A stretch of 64,000 bases of DNA from Streptococcus sp. 'caviae' (GCF_001937065.1 NZ_MOWR01000003.1:124001-188000); one strand, 5' to 3'; positions 1 through 8,311 are shown, counted from the stretch's first letter. A program made the numbers and translations. Notes: generated by a model from the sequence alone, not told the origin.

Positions 1-26
1 AGATGACGCGGCTTAATTTAATTAAG

Positions 27-58
27 AATGCTGAGACAGCTCGTCTCAGCATTTTTTC
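27..58 (+). terminator. Rho-independent terminator of the gene left of the window
   Basis: A perfect 11-bp stem (AATGCTGAGAC at 27-37, GTCTCAGCATT at 43-53) with a 5-base loop is followed by a T run. It ends a plus-strand gene that lies outside the window and separates it from tpx. Confidence 0.85.
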
Positions 59-188
59 TATCAAATAAAATGTTTGAAAGTTTGTTAAAGCAGAGCCTTT
101 TAAAAAGTGATGGCATTTACAATCAAATAGTTAGATAAAAGCTGAAAATTATTCTACAATAAGAGCAAGAAAAAAGGAGGCTATGCTT

Positions 189-683
189 ATGGCAACATTT
201 CATGGGGAAACAATCACATTAGCAGGAACCAAACTGCAGGTCGGTGATACAGCACCGGATTTTGTGTTGACAGATACGGGTTTGTCTAAAAAGACTTTGG
301 CAGATTTTGCCGGCAAGAAAAAGGTTATCAGCGTTGTTCCGTCCATTGATACCGGGGTTTGCGATGCTCAGACCCGTCGTTTTAATCAGGAATTGGCAGA
401 CGCTGACAATACTGTTGTCATTACGGTATCTGTTGATTTACCTTTTGCCCAAGCGCGCTGGTGCGGCGCGGCTGGTTTAGATGATGTGGTGACTCTGTCA
501 GATTACTATGACCATTCATTTGGCAAGGCTTATGGTTTACTGATTAATGAACTGCATTTGCTTGGACGAGCTGTTTTCGTTCTTGATGCGAACAATAAAA
601 TTACCTATCTTGAATATTTAGATGAAATGGGCAGTCATCCTAATTATGAAGCTGCTCTGGCGGCTGTTAAAGTAGTTAAATAA
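189..683 (+). CDS. tpx: Thiol peroxidase (Tpx), core copy
   Basis: Atypical 2-Cys peroxiredoxin that reduces H2O2 and alkyl hydroperoxides in the cytoplasm with thioredoxin. The 164-residue protein is full length for Tpx. The peroxidatic Cys58 lies in [10 protein letters not shown] and the resolving Cys92 in [13 protein letters not shown] 189 is preferred over ATG 183 because the AAAGGAGG site ends at 180, giving an 8-base spacing instead of 2. It is a single gene between terminators. A second, more AT-rich tpx paralog lies in the island at 38646. Confidence 0.95.
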   Translation: MATFHGETITLAGTKLQVGDTAPDFVLTDTGLSKKTLADFAGKKKVISVVPSIDTGVCDAQTRRFNQELADADNTVVITVSVDLPFAQARWCGAAGLDDVVTLSDYYDHSFGKAYGLLINELHLLGRAVFVLDANNKITYLEYLDEMGSHPNYEAALAAVKVVK

Positions 684-708
684 GCTAATAGAAAAGGCAC
701 AGCGGCCG

Positions 709-1165
709 TCAAGAGAGTTGGATAATTGTATATCGGAGGCTGGGCAAAAACTCTTCCAATATTCCTGTTTTGGAAAAGGCTCTTGACGCAGTGGTTGGGG
801 GTAAGACTTGTTGGCTATGCCAAGAAGTCTTACCCCTGCACAGTTCATTAGGTGCTTTAGCACCAATGAACCACTGCTGGTTGGCTTTCCTTTTGCCACA
901 AGGCCAAAGCAGAAAACCTAAACAAATGTGATGAACAGCGTTCATCTTATTTCCAACCTCAAAAGATCCCCCAGACCTTTTGAGCTGTGCGGGGTGGGTT
1001 GAAAAGGTCTGGGAGACCTTTTTAATCGGGAAATGAAGCTTGCAAAGCAAGTGTCAAAAACGGTCTGGGGAGAGACCGTTTCAGGTCACCGCCTAGAAAT
1101 TAGGAAGTGGTGAGAACCAAAAATTTCAATTTTTGGGTTGATCCCACTCCCTTTTTGTGCTGTGA
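709..1165. repeat. Dispersed structured repeat, copy 1, with accessory hairpins
   Basis: Most of the 935-base gap between tpx and the immunity gene is non-coding, hairpin-rich sequence. At 788-877 it folds as a three-way junction: outer stem GCAGTGGTT/AACCACTGC (788-796/869-877), arm 798-809/825-836 extended by TTGGC/GCCAA, and arm 843-856/859-871. Two more hairpins follow: CCAGACCTTTT 971-981 with 1002-1012, and AAACGGTCT 1058-1066 with 1073-1081. The block ends in a CCCACTCC tract also found at the end of related copies near 5283 and 12175. Reading frames here look like chance. Confidence 0.6.
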
Positions 1166-1174
1166 CAGCCCCTA

Positions 1175-1212
1175 AAGTGGATAGTGAAAGCTATCTACTT
1201 TCTTTTTCTTTG
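1175..1212 (+). terminator. Hairpin with T-rich tail
   Basis: AAAGTGGATAG and CTATCTACTTT form an 11-bp stem with one G-T pair and a 6-base loop, followed by a T-rich tract. No intact gene precedes it. It marks the left edge of the bacteriocin promoter region. Confidence 0.5.
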
Positions 1213-1232
1213 TAATCATTAGTAAGTGAATG

Positions 1233-1362
1233 TCGTGAACACCCCCAAATATGTCGTGAATGGGAAAAATGCCTCTTGATTTCTCACTAAAATGACCATT
1301 CACGATCTATTTGATACCATTCACGACAATCGCCACACAAACGTATCAAAATAAGTTATACT
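1233..1362. promoter_or_regulatory. Divergent ComE/BlpR-type direct repeats and a -10 box
   Basis: On the plus strand, ACCATTCACGA occurs at 1295-1305 and again at 1316-1326 (21-base period), 30 bases before a TATACT -10 box at 1357-1362. On the minus strand the same motif occurs at 1254-1264 (TCGTGAATGGG) and in weaker form at 1233-1243 (TCGTGAACACC), also 21 bases apart. Paired 11-mers with a 21-base period are the typical binding sites of AlgR/LytTR-family regulators that control streptococcal bacteriocin and competence genes (ComE, BlpR). The spacing is seen; the regulator is inferred. Confidence 0.7.
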
Positions 1363-1366
1363 ATGA

Positions 1367-1495
1367 GTGTTTCTTGGCCAAGGTTACATGACTACCGCGG
1401 GAGGGACGGCATTTCTTGGGCCATACGCTATTGGTACTGGGGTCTTTGGCGCTTTAATTGGAGGTGCTGGAGGAGAAATGACTTCCTGCGGTTAA
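1367..1495 (+). pseudogene. Remnant of a class II bacteriocin gene (C-terminal part only)
   Basis: The frame ending at 1495 encodes GYMTTAGGTAFLGPYAIG and then TGVFGALIGGAGGEMTSCG: a Gly/Ala-rich stretch with repeated GxxxG spacing, typical of unmodified two-peptide bacteriocins (Blp, NlmC/CipB type). There is no ribosome-binding site, no double-glycine leader and no ATG, and a stop codon lies directly upstream. The fragment begins only about five bases after the -10 box, so a deletion has removed the start and leader. A terminator and a putative immunity gene follow, as in bacteriocin loci. Confidence 0.7.
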
Positions 1496-1523
1496 TTAAT
1501 GATGCATTACAATAAGATTTATA

Positions 1524-1566
1524 AAGGAAAAGCACAAAAGCAGATTTCGCTGCTTTTCCTTCCTTT
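1524..1566 (+). terminator. Terminator after the bacteriocin remnant
   Basis: AAAAGCAG (1536-1543) pairs with CTGCTTTT (1550-1557), with flanking GGAAAAGC/TTTTCC pairing and a T-rich tail. Confidence 0.7.
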
Positions 1567-1618
1567 TGTTTATTTCTATTGATATGAAAACCTCTTTTGG
1601 GAGATAAGGAGAAAAGAT

Positions 1619-2044
1619 ATGTTCGAGAAAGAAAGTCAGAAATTGAAGTTATTGAGATTGTTAACAGCTCAGCTGATTGCTGTCTGCCTGCTGATTATGC
1701 TTTTGACACAGGCTATTTTTAAGTCTCCTCTGCTTGTTCAGATTTGCTTTTTAATCATCACTTTTTGTACGGCGGCATTGAATTATTATTTTGTCAAAGA
1801 AATCAGAAAGGCTGCCCCAAAAGAAACTTCTGTTTCCGCAGTTGCTCATCAGCTCATCTTTGCTGCCGTCTTCTTGTTGTTAACCGTTTTAAGCTGCTAT
1901 AAGGCTATTCATGTAAAAGCAGTTTATAGCATCATTATTTTTTCAACTATTGCTGTCATCAGTTTTATTCTTTTTATCCTTTTGTTATGGGGAATAAAAT
2001 ATGTCAGACAGGCCCAACAGTCTTCAAAAGGTTCTGACGATTAA
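1619..2044 (+). CDS. Putative bacteriocin immunity membrane protein (CipI-like)
   Basis: The 141-residue protein has four hydrophobic segments (about 13-33, 38-57, 77-95 and 103-126), a charged N-terminus and a polar Ser/Lys-rich tail, consistent with an integral membrane protein. ATG 1619 follows a good AAGGAG site. In S. mutans the gene between tpx and relP (SMU.925, as I recall) was reported as the immunity factor CipI for the bacteriocin CipB. Position, size and the bacteriocin remnant immediately upstream support the same role here. No diagnostic motif is visible, so the function rests on context. Confidence 0.55.
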   Translation: MFEKESQKLKLLRLLTAQLIAVCLLIMLLTQAIFKSPLLVQICFLIITFCTAALNYYFVKEIRKAAPKETSVSAVAHQLIFAAVFLLLTVLSCYKAIHVKAVYSIIIFSTIAVISFILFILLLWGIKYVRQAQQSSKGSDD

Positions 2045-2059
2045 TCAATGATAGATCAA

Positions 2060-2090
2060 AACTTACCATTGCTCGTATGGTAAGTTTTTT
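2060..2090 (+). terminator. Terminator of the immunity-protein gene
   Basis: Perfect stem AACTTACCAT (2060-2069) / ATGGTAAGTT (2077-2086), followed by T residues. Confidence 0.85.
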
Positions 2091-2266
2091 AGTGTTTACT
2101 CCAGATAACGAATATATCAAAATTTCAAAGTCAGTTTTTTCATCGAAACGATATGAGATCTTAGGCAATATCTTCTAATGTTAGAAATTTAGAATGTCAT
2201 TTGATAAAATAAGGTTTCTTTAATCTTCTATGATATAATAGAGCAAGTAAGCAAAAAGGATGAATG

Positions 2267-2890
2267 ATGTCACAAGAAACAATTTATGGGAAGTATGAAG
2301 CTTATTTGCCTCAAATTTTAGAGGATTTGAGCCGAAAAATTCAAGCCGAAAACCAGCGTGTAAAGGCAGAAACTGGATTTAAACTGTTTGAGCATTTCCT
2401 TGCACGGGTTAAAACCAATGACAGCATGATCGAAAAATGCCAGCGCAAAAATCTTCCCCTAACGGCTGAGTCCGCCCTCAAGGAAGTTCGAGATGCGATT
2501 GGGATTCGCATTATCTGCGGTTTTGTTGATGATATTTATAAAACAGTTGCTATCCTTAAAAAAATGGATGGTATCAGCGTTTACAATGAAAAAGATTATA
2601 TTGATCAGGCTAAACCTAACGGTTACCGCTCTTATCATTTGATTTTGGAAATAAGGACACCTTTTGAGGATTGTTTAGGCCGGCTGCCGGGAAACTATTT
2701 TGCGGAAGTTCAGTTAAGGACCATAGCTATGGATTCCTGGGCGAGTTTGGAACATCAAATGAAGTACAAACATGATATTAAGAATCCTGAACGCATTGTT
2801 AAGGAACTGAAGCGCTGCGCGGACGAATTGGCTTCCTGTGATCTTTCCATGCAGACTATCCGAAATTTAATTGCAGAAAGCGGTGAGTGA
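2267..2890 (+). CDS. relP: Small alarmone synthetase RelP (GTP pyrophosphokinase)
   Basis: It makes (p)ppGpp from ATP and GTP/GDP. The 207-residue protein contains only the RelA/SpoT synthetase domain: EVRDAIGIRIICGF, the RSYHLI element, and EVQLRTIAMDSWASLEHQMK. It has no HD hydrolase, TGS or ACT domain, as expected for a small alarmone synthetase. ATG 2267 is preferred over 2264 for its spacing from AAAGGA; a TATAAT box lies at 2234-2239. The stop is directly followed by relR, and relPRS is a known mutans operon linking alarmone production to a two-component system. Confidence 0.93.
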   Translation: MSQETIYGKYEAYLPQILEDLSRKIQAENQRVKAETGFKLFEHFLARVKTNDSMIEKCQRKNLPLTAESALKEVRDAIGIRIICGFVDDIYKTVAILKKMDGISVYNEKDYIDQAKPNGYRSYHLILEIRTPFEDCLGRLPGNYFAEVQLRTIAMDSWASLEHQMKYKHDIKNPERIVKELKRCADELASCDLSMQTIRNLIAESGE

Positions 2891-2891
2891 A

Positions 2892-3593
2892 ATGTCTTTG
2901 AGTATTTTACTGGCAGAAGATGAAGAACAGCTGTCACGTGTGTATACAGCGGCTCTAGAGCATCAGGGCTATCGGGTTGATCAAGTTTATAACGGACAGG
3001 ATGCTGTGAAAAAAGCAAGTGACAATGTCTATGATGTTTTTATTTTGGATATTATGATGCCAGTAAAAACGGGTCTGGAAGCCTTGCGTGATATCCGTGC
3101 CAGCGGAGACAGCACCCATGCGATTATGTTAACGGCGATGTCGGAAATAGAAGACAAGGTGACTGGTTTGGAAGCCGGTGCAGATGACTATTTAACGAAA
3201 CCTATTTCGCTCAAAGAACTTTTGGCTCGTATGGCTTCCCTGGAGCGGCGTCTGGACAGCTTTACCGATAAAATCCTGACCTGTGGCAGCGTCAAGCTTG
3301 ATATTGCCCAGCAGGAAATGGCAGCCGGCAATTCTATCCGCCTAGCGGGAAAAGAAGCAAAATTAATGGCTTTTTTTATGCTTAATCCTAATAAATCTTT
3401 GTCCACTAAGGAAATTTTCCAGCATGTTTGGGCCAAGGATGACAACCCTGAAATTGATGATGGCTATGTCTTTATCTATGTTTCCTATCTCAGACAAAAG
3501 CTCAAAGCCATTAAAGCGAATCTTGCTATCCTAGGGAAAGAAAATGGCGATTTCACTCTCGTGGAAACGGCAGGTGATGATTATGCTTCGTAA
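2892..3593 (+). CDS. relR: OmpR-family response regulator RelR
   Basis: The 233-residue protein has an N-terminal receiver domain with the predicted phosphorylated Asp53 in FILDIMMPVK and a Lys in YLTKPISLKE, followed by a winged-helix DNA-binding domain ending near VSYLRQKLKA. ATG 2892 directly follows the relP stop, after a GGTGAGTG Shine-Dalgarno; an upstream TTG at 2871 is less likely. The gene overlaps relS. Its partner kinase is RelS, and in S. mutans the pair controls relP. Confidence 0.92.
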   Translation: MSLSILLAEDEEQLSRVYTAALEHQGYRVDQVYNGQDAVKKASDNVYDVFILDIMMPVKTGLEALRDIRASGDSTHAIMLTAMSEIEDKVTGLEAGADDYLTKPISLKELLARMASLERRLDSFTDKILTCGSVKLDIAQQEMAAGNSIRLAGKEAKLMAFFMLNPNKSLSTKEIFQHVWAKDDNPEIDDGYVFIYVSYLRQKLKAIKANLAILGKENGDFTLVETAGDDYAS

Positions 3594-4818
3594 GATTAGA
3601 TTTCGCTTTATTTTAATTTCATCTCTTGCCATTCTGGGAATTTTATTATCTTTTATCATTATTTTCAACTCAGTTCACTATGTTCAAAATAATAGGGAGG
3701 TTGAATCCGTCCTGCGGATTCTGTCCAAAAACAGCGGTACATTCCCGAAGCCTGACGACATTAATAAGGATCCGGAAAGAAGAAATCTATCAGGAACTAT
3801 TGTTGATCAGTATCAATATTATAGCTTTATTATTAAAAATAAAAAGGAAATAACGTCTTTTAATGTGCAGCATATTCCTGATGTGGACAGGGAACAGATC
3901 GCTCAGTACATGGAAGATATCAATCTGAACAGCCAAAAAATAGGTTATTTTAAGAGAAACTATCATTTTTACGCCTACAAGGTAACAAATCTCAAAGAAA
4001 AGGATAAGCAGCTGGTAGTTGTTTTGGATGCGACGCGTTTTATTGATGACCGTTCAGGATTATTGACCCTTTCTATTAGAATGTCATTTTACAGCTTCAT
4101 TCTTTTCATTCTTATTGTTTCTGTTTTTTCGGGCTTTGCTATTAAACCTTATGTTGAGAATTATGAGAAACAGAAGCGTTTCATTACAAATGCTGGACAT
4201 GAATTAAAAACACCGCTATCTATTATTTCGGCCAATAATGAGCTGCAGGAACTGACAACCGGCGAGACAGAATGGACTAAGAGCACAAAGGACCAAGTCG
4301 AACGCCTGACGCATCTAATCAATCAGCTGGTTAGTTTGGCAAGATTAGAAGAACAGACGGATGTTGTTCTTGAAAGTGTTCATTTTTCAAAAATTGCACA
4401 GGAAGCAGCAGAGGCTTTTAAAGCTCCTATCATTAAAGACGGGAAAACTTTTGAGATGGCCATTGATGCTAATATCTATGTCAAGGCTGAAGAAAAATCT
4501 TTGTTTGAATTAGTTACTCTTTTGGTGGATAATGCTAATAAGTACTGTGATGAGGGCGAAACAGTGAGCGTTAAACTCAGCAAAACCAGCGGCTTTAAAA
4601 AGGCGAAGCTAGAGGTTTCAAATACCTTTAAAGAAGGTGCGAAAATTGATTACAGCCGTTTCTTTGACCGTTTTTATCGGGAAGACGAATCTCACAATAA
4701 TCAAACATCCGGTTATGGTATTGGACTGTCAATGGCGCAGAGCATTGTGAACATTTTTAAAGGAAAAATTTCGGTCTCTTATAAAAATGATGCCATCACT
4801 TTTAAGATCCTGCTCTAA
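3583..4818 (+). CDS. relS: Sensor histidine kinase RelS
   Basis: The 411-residue kinase has one membrane segment at about 9-29, an extracytoplasmic region of roughly 130 residues, a second membrane segment at about 165-186, a HisKA domain with phospho-acceptor His206 in NAGHELKTPLS, and a HATPase domain with an N box (VDNANKY) and a GYGIGL glycine box. ATG 3583 has AGGTG six bases upstream and overlaps the last codons of relR, so the two are translationally coupled. Confidence 0.9.
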   Translation: MLRKIRFRFILISSLAILGILLSFIIIFNSVHYVQNNREVESVLRILSKNSGTFPKPDDINKDPERRNLSGTIVDQYQYYSFIIKNKKEITSFNVQHIPDVDREQIAQYMEDINLNSQKIGYFKRNYHFYAYKVTNLKEKDKQLVVVLDATRFIDDRSGLLTLSIRMSFYSFILFILIVSVFSGFAIKPYVENYEKQKRFITNAGHELKTPLSIISANNELQELTTGETEWTKSTKDQVERLTHLINQLVSLARLEEQTDVVLESVHFSKIAQEAAEAFKAPIIKDGKTFEMAIDANIYVKAEEKSLFELVTLLVDNANKYCDEGETVSVKLSKTSGFKKAKLEVSNTFKEGAKIDYSRFFDRFYREDESHNNQTSGYGIGLSMAQSIVNIFKGKISVSYKNDAITFKILL

Positions 4819-4834
4819 GGTCAACGATCAAAAA

Positions 4835-4862
4835 ACCTGAGACACGATGTCTCAGATCAGGT
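4835..4862 (-). terminator. Terminator-like hairpin oriented to the minus strand
   Basis: ACCTGAGACA at 4835 pairs with TGTCTC and a downstream TCAGGT. The A-rich tract on its left is a T run on the minus strand. It is an inverted near-copy of the terminator at 5243-5272, and together they bracket the folded region at 4967-5190. It may also end relS transcripts. Confidence 0.55.
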
Positions 4863-4966
4863 TGTAGACAAACTCTATAGTTAGCATTTCACGAGCACAC
4901 ACATCTTAGGATAGTATCAATTCACAATCTATAAGAAAAATAGGCGAATTGAACGAGCCTGGACCA

Positions 4967-5190
4967 GATACTTTCCGCTGTAGCAAAAACGCCAGAAATA
5001 AGTGATTTCTGGCGTTCGGAGATTTTGAGACTTGGGCTCAAAATCTAGGTATGAAATTCCAAAGGAAGTTGCTGCGACGATTGCCGTTAGAAATCGATAC
5101 TATTTCTAATGGCAATCTAATGCAAAACCTAGTCAAAAGCTATAGCGTTGGCGTTTGGTTTTGCCGTCCGTGCTACCTAAGGAAAGTATC
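4967..5190 (+). ncRNA. Candidate structured RNA, no family recognised
   Basis: This gap between relS and the DUF1304 gene contains nested complementarity. GATACTTTCC (4967-4976) pairs with GGAAAGTATC (5181-5190) and GTAGCA (4980-4985) with TGCTAC (5171-5176), forming a closing helix. Inside are four hairpins: 4988-4999/5005-5016 (12 bp), 5020-5029/5037-5046 (10 bp), 5080-5094/5102-5116 (15 pairs including one G-U on the plus strand), and 5122-5129/5157-5164 (8 bp). A perfect terminator follows at 5243. The G-U pair favours plus-strand RNA. It does not match tmRNA, RNase P RNA, SRP RNA or a riboswitch that I know. Confidence 0.6.
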
Positions 5191-5242
5191 ATAACACAAT
5201 AGTTCTTTTGATAAAAATTGACTTTTTCTTCAGTCTAAGTCT

Positions 5243-5272
5243 AACCTGAGACATCAGTGTCTCAGGTTTTTT
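5243..5272 (+). terminator. Terminator downstream of the structured segment
   Basis: Perfect 11-bp stem AACCTGAGACA (5243-5253) / TGTCTCAGGTT (5258-5268) with a 4-base loop, running into six T residues. Confidence 0.85.
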
Positions 5273-5282
5273 AATGGCAATA

Positions 5283-5560
5283 AACTCTTGACGCAGCAGC
5301 TGGGAGTAAGCCTGACTTGACCATGCCGGTTTTAGTTTTACCCCTTCCCAACTCATAGCTGCTCTAATAACATCAGCCGCTGCTGGCTGTAATTCTCGCG
5401 TCTTGATTTTTAGAATCGAAATTTTAACAATTACTGGATTGTTTGGGCTGACAAATCAGACTAGGATAATTGAACTCCAGCTGAAAGCAAAGTTTTTTGA
5501 AACTTTCCTTGGGTAATTTGAGCAGCAATCATGTCTGTCCCACTCTCCTTTTTGAATCTG
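5283..5560. repeat. Dispersed structured repeat, diverged copy 2
   Basis: It starts with CTTGACGCAGCAGCTGGGAG and carries an imperfect outer stem (GCAGCAGCT with AGCCGCTGC near 5390). It ends in TGTCCCACTCTCCTTTTT, as the other copies do. The interior has diverged from the copies at 709 and 12120. No gene is seen. Confidence 0.5.
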
Positions 5561-5911
5561 CTAGAAAAGATAGAGGATGGCCGTGATAATAGCCAAACCG
5601 CCCTGCGTCAGTAAAATCTTAGGATTGCTGCTGTAAGCACCGTATGCAGCTACCAAAATGATGTAAATCAAAATGGGCAGGATGAGCGCTGTATTAAAAA
5701 TCAGTCCGTAAAGCAATCCCAGCCCCAGGAGACCATTGTAAATCCCTTGATTTTTAAAAAGAGTGCTGATTTCTTTTTCTCCTAATTTTTCCTGAGTCAT
5801 AGCAAATACCTGTGCCGTTTTGGCAGACTGCGTTGCCAAGGTCTCCAAATACATGATGTAGAAAAATTCCAAGGCAACTAAAATAACTAAAATTGTTTTA
5901 ATGAGTGACAT
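5561..5911 (-). CDS. DUF1304 family small membrane protein
   Basis: The 116-residue protein has four predicted membrane segments and the DUF1304 pattern: an N-terminal helix rich in hydrophobics with EFFYIMYLETL, then the conserved NQGIYNGLLGLGLLYG. The function of the family is unknown. The ATG at 5911 is chosen because AGGAGG lies just upstream; the longer frame to 5965 adds a polar stretch not typical of the family. It is a single gene convergent with the structured region. Confidence 0.8.
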   Translation of the reverse strand: MSLIKTILVILVALEFFYIMYLETLATQSAKTAQVFAMTQEKLGEKEISTLFKNQGIYNGLLGLGLLYGLIFNTALILPILIYIILVAAYGAYSSNPKILLTQGGLAIITAILYLF

Positions 5912-6095
5912 ATCTTCCTCCTTATACTGCCTTAGTATTATAAGATTTGTCTCTGAACTTTGCAAATGATTAGACTGATTGTTATCCTAAAGGACCTTTG
6001 ATGCCGTTTTGAAAGGCCGCAAAGGGTTTAGCGCAGGCAAAAACAGCTTATAAAACAAGTAGTAGCAGAGCTGTCAGCGATGCTGCTGAAGTTTG

Positions 6096-7001
6096 TCAGC
6101 TGCTGAGACTGCTGTCTGTTAGGCTGTCTTTGACAGCGGAGATGAATTCTTGTGTGATGGCAGACTTTTGCTTGCGGTTATTGCTAACAAAGCCGAGGGT
6201 GTGCTTTTTGCTGTCTTTGAGAGGGATGAGGACAATCTGATCCTTGATGAAACTGTTGACAATCCCCAGTCCTGAAGCATAGGCGTCAGACCCGCAGAGG
6301 ATATTCATGATAGTGCCGCGGTCATTGCTGTAAAAAACAGCTTGGTTCTCCGGAATATCCAAGGTGTCCTCGTCAAAGTTCAGACCGGCTGTTTCCTGTC
6401 TAAAGCGCACCTGTTTATAATCCTTGAGCTGTGATTTTTCAATGAGCTTTTGCTTAGCTAAAGGGTGGCCTTTTCTCAAAAAAATGCGTGTCGGGAAATC
6501 ACCGAGTGCCGTAAAGGTCAGATTGTGCTGCTTGAAATAGCGTTCCAAAATATGGCGGTTATCGTCATTGAGATAGAGAATCCCCAGATCGCTTTCAAAA
6601 TTGAGGACACTTTCAAGGATTTTCTTGGTCGTTGTTTCGATAAGGTGGAAATGCTGATAATCATCCTTGAAACGCTCTGCTATTTCAAGAAGAGCAATGG
6701 TTAAAAAGTCATAGTGGTGCGAACTGATGGTAAAGCTGTTCTTGTAATTATCCTGATAGCGCTGCTGAAGCAGGTCTATTTCTCCCAAAATGCGCTTGAC
6801 GTATTTAAGAAAATCATAGCCGTCATCCGTCAAATGGGTTCCGGTATTTGAGCGGATAAAAAGCTGGACACCCAGCTCTTCCTCCAGTTCTTTAATAGAT
6901 GAGGAAAGATTGGGCTGAGTGACATAAAGACTTTTTGCAGCTTCGCTGAAAGAACCTGCCTTGGCAATAGCCTCAACATAGCGGCATTGTTGGATATTCA
7001 T
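6096..7001 (-). CDS. LysR-family transcriptional regulator
   Basis: The 301-residue protein has an N-terminal winged helix-turn-helix typical of LysR (MNIQQCRYVEAIAKAGSF, then AAKSLYVTQPNLSSSIKELE) and a substrate-binding effector domain. The start at 7001 has AGGGG upstream; an upstream extension to 7136 would add 45 residues outside the family. In S. mutans a LysR gene also follows relPRS. No obvious target is adjacent, and the effector is unknown. Confidence 0.88.
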   Translation of the reverse strand: MNIQQCRYVEAIAKAGSFSEAAKSLYVTQPNLSSSIKELEEELGVQLFIRSNTGTHLTDDGYDFLKYVKRILGEIDLLQQRYQDNYKNSFTISSHHYDFLTIALLEIAERFKDDYQHFHLIETTTKKILESVLNFESDLGILYLNDDNRHILERYFKQHNLTFTALGDFPTRIFLRKGHPLAKQKLIEKSQLKDYKQVRFRQETAGLNFDEDTLDIPENQAVFYSNDRGTIMNILCGSDAYASGLGIVNSFIKDQIVLIPLKDSKKHTLGFVSNNRKQKSAITQEFISAVKDSLTDSSLSS

Positions 7002-7371
7002 AACGATTCCCCTCTTCTTGATTTTTTCTGACATTATAACAAAAGAAGCAGCAGAAAATCTGCAAAAAGCTGATAGAAAAAAGTAAAGAGGTGATACATT
7101 TTTCTTATAGACCGCTGTTCGTTTTCTTTCAAACATTGATACTGATGCTAAACTAAAGGACCAATGGCCTCAACATAGCGTTATTTATAGCAATCAATGA
7201 TAAATATAGATTAGGCAGACTCAGCAGGAGATGCTACGATAAAACCAAGTTTTATGTTACAAAGGGGCTAAACAGCCGCAGTTGTTTTACCAGCATTAGG
7301 GGTCGCTTTTTTCGTATTTTTATATTAAAATAAAAAGGTAATACATTGTAAAATCATAGGCGAAGGGACGT
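7002..7371. other. Intergenic gap before the mevalonate genes
   Basis: 370 bases without a supported gene. It must hold the divergent LysR and mvaD promoters. No strong hairpin, repeat or recognisable operator was found. Confidence 0.5.
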
Positions 7372-7377
7372 TTGAAA

Positions 7378-8310
7378 GTGACTGAAAAATCTGTAAGTGT
7401 CAAATCTTATGCTAATATTGCTATTATTAAGTATTGGGGGAAGGCAGATGCTGAAAAGATGATTCCCTCGACTAGCAGTATTTCGCTGACGCTTGAAAAT
7501 ATGTACACCAAGACTAAACTTTCGCTTTTGCCAGACGCCGAGGCTGATGAATTTTATATTGACGGTGTTTTGCAAAATGAAGCAGAGCATGCCAAGATGA
7601 GCAAGATTTTGGATTATTTCCGAAAAGATCAGCCGCTGTTTGTGAAAATAGAAAGTTCTAATAATATGCCGACAGCCGCTGGCCTTTCATCAAGTTCCAG
7701 CGGTTTGTCTGCCCTTGTGAAAGCAGCTAACATCCTTTTTGAAGGACATCTCAGCCCAAGTGAGCTGGCTCAGCTGGCAAAATTTGCGTCTGGTTCGTCT
7801 TCCCGCTCTTTTTTTGGTCCCGTGGCTGCCTGGGATAAGGATTCTGGTGAGATTTATAGGGTTAAGACAGACTTAAAGCTAGCTATGATTATGCTGATTT
7901 TGGATGACCGTAAAAAACCAATTTCCAGCCGAGATGGCATGAAACGCTGTTCAGAAACTTCCAGTAATTTTAAAGATTGGCTTGCCCAGTCTGAACAAGA
8001 CTATGCCAGCATGCTGACTTATCTGGAAGCTAATGATTTTGACAAAGTAGGAGAGCTGACCGAGCGCAATGCCCTTGCTATGCATGCAACAACTGAGAGT
8101 GCTAAACCATCCTTTTCTTATTTGACCGAAAAGTCCTATCAGGCCATGGAAAGAGTCAAGGCTCTTAGGCAGCAGGGAGAAAGGTGCTATTTTACTATGG
8201 ATGCAGGGCCTAATGTCAAAGTTCTGTGTTTGGAAGAAGATTTAGAGCATTTGGCGGCTTTGCTGGCTGAGGACTATCAGATTATCAAGTCTAAAACGAA
8301 GGAACTTTAA
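7378..8310 (+). CDS. mvaD: Diphosphomevalonate decarboxylase
   Basis: It converts mevalonate diphosphate to isopentenyl diphosphate with ATP. The 310-residue GHMP-fold protein has VKSYANIAIIKYWGK at the N-terminus, the phosphate-binding loop PTAAGLSSSSSG (98-109) and MDAGPNVKVL near the end. The start is GTG 7378 (nine bases after AAGGGA) or TTG 7372. It heads the operon mvaD-mvaK2-fni; the stop is one base from the next ATG. Mevalonate kinase is not here, matching S. mutans, where I recall it lies elsewhere. Confidence 0.93.
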   Translation: MTEKSVSVKSYANIAIIKYWGKADAEKMIPSTSSISLTLENMYTKTKLSLLPDAEADEFYIDGVLQNEAEHAKMSKILDYFRKDQPLFVKIESSNNMPTAAGLSSSSSGLSALVKAANILFEGHLSPSELAQLAKFASGSSSRSFFGPVAAWDKDSGEIYRVKTDLKLAMIMLILDDRKKPISSRDGMKRCSETSSNFKDWLAQSEQDYASMLTYLEANDFDKVGELTERNALAMHATTESAKPSFSYLTEKSYQAMERVKALRQQGERCYFTMDAGPNVKVLCLEEDLEHLAALLAEDYQIIKSKTKEL

Positions 8311-8311
8311 G

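Noticed and set aside
618..1050. Minus-strand frames of 93 and 113 codons over 618-1050
   Set aside because: They cover the structured repeat, have no ribosome-binding site and show no protein-like pattern; the sequence is explained by hairpins.
1183..1227. Short minus-strand frame starting MITKKKKVDSFHYPL as a possible ComC-type peptide
   Set aside because: It lacks a double-glycine leader and ends after 15 codons within a terminator hairpin.
4967..5190. Assignment of the folded segment to tmRNA, RNase P RNA, 6S RNA or a T-box
   Set aside because: None of their sequence signatures is present: no tmRNA tag, no RNase P conserved core, no single long bulged hairpin, no T-box motif.
5196..5222. 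TTGATAAAAATTGA as another Fnr box
   Set aside because: The second half-site does not match ATCAA and no gene with a fitting -10 follows.
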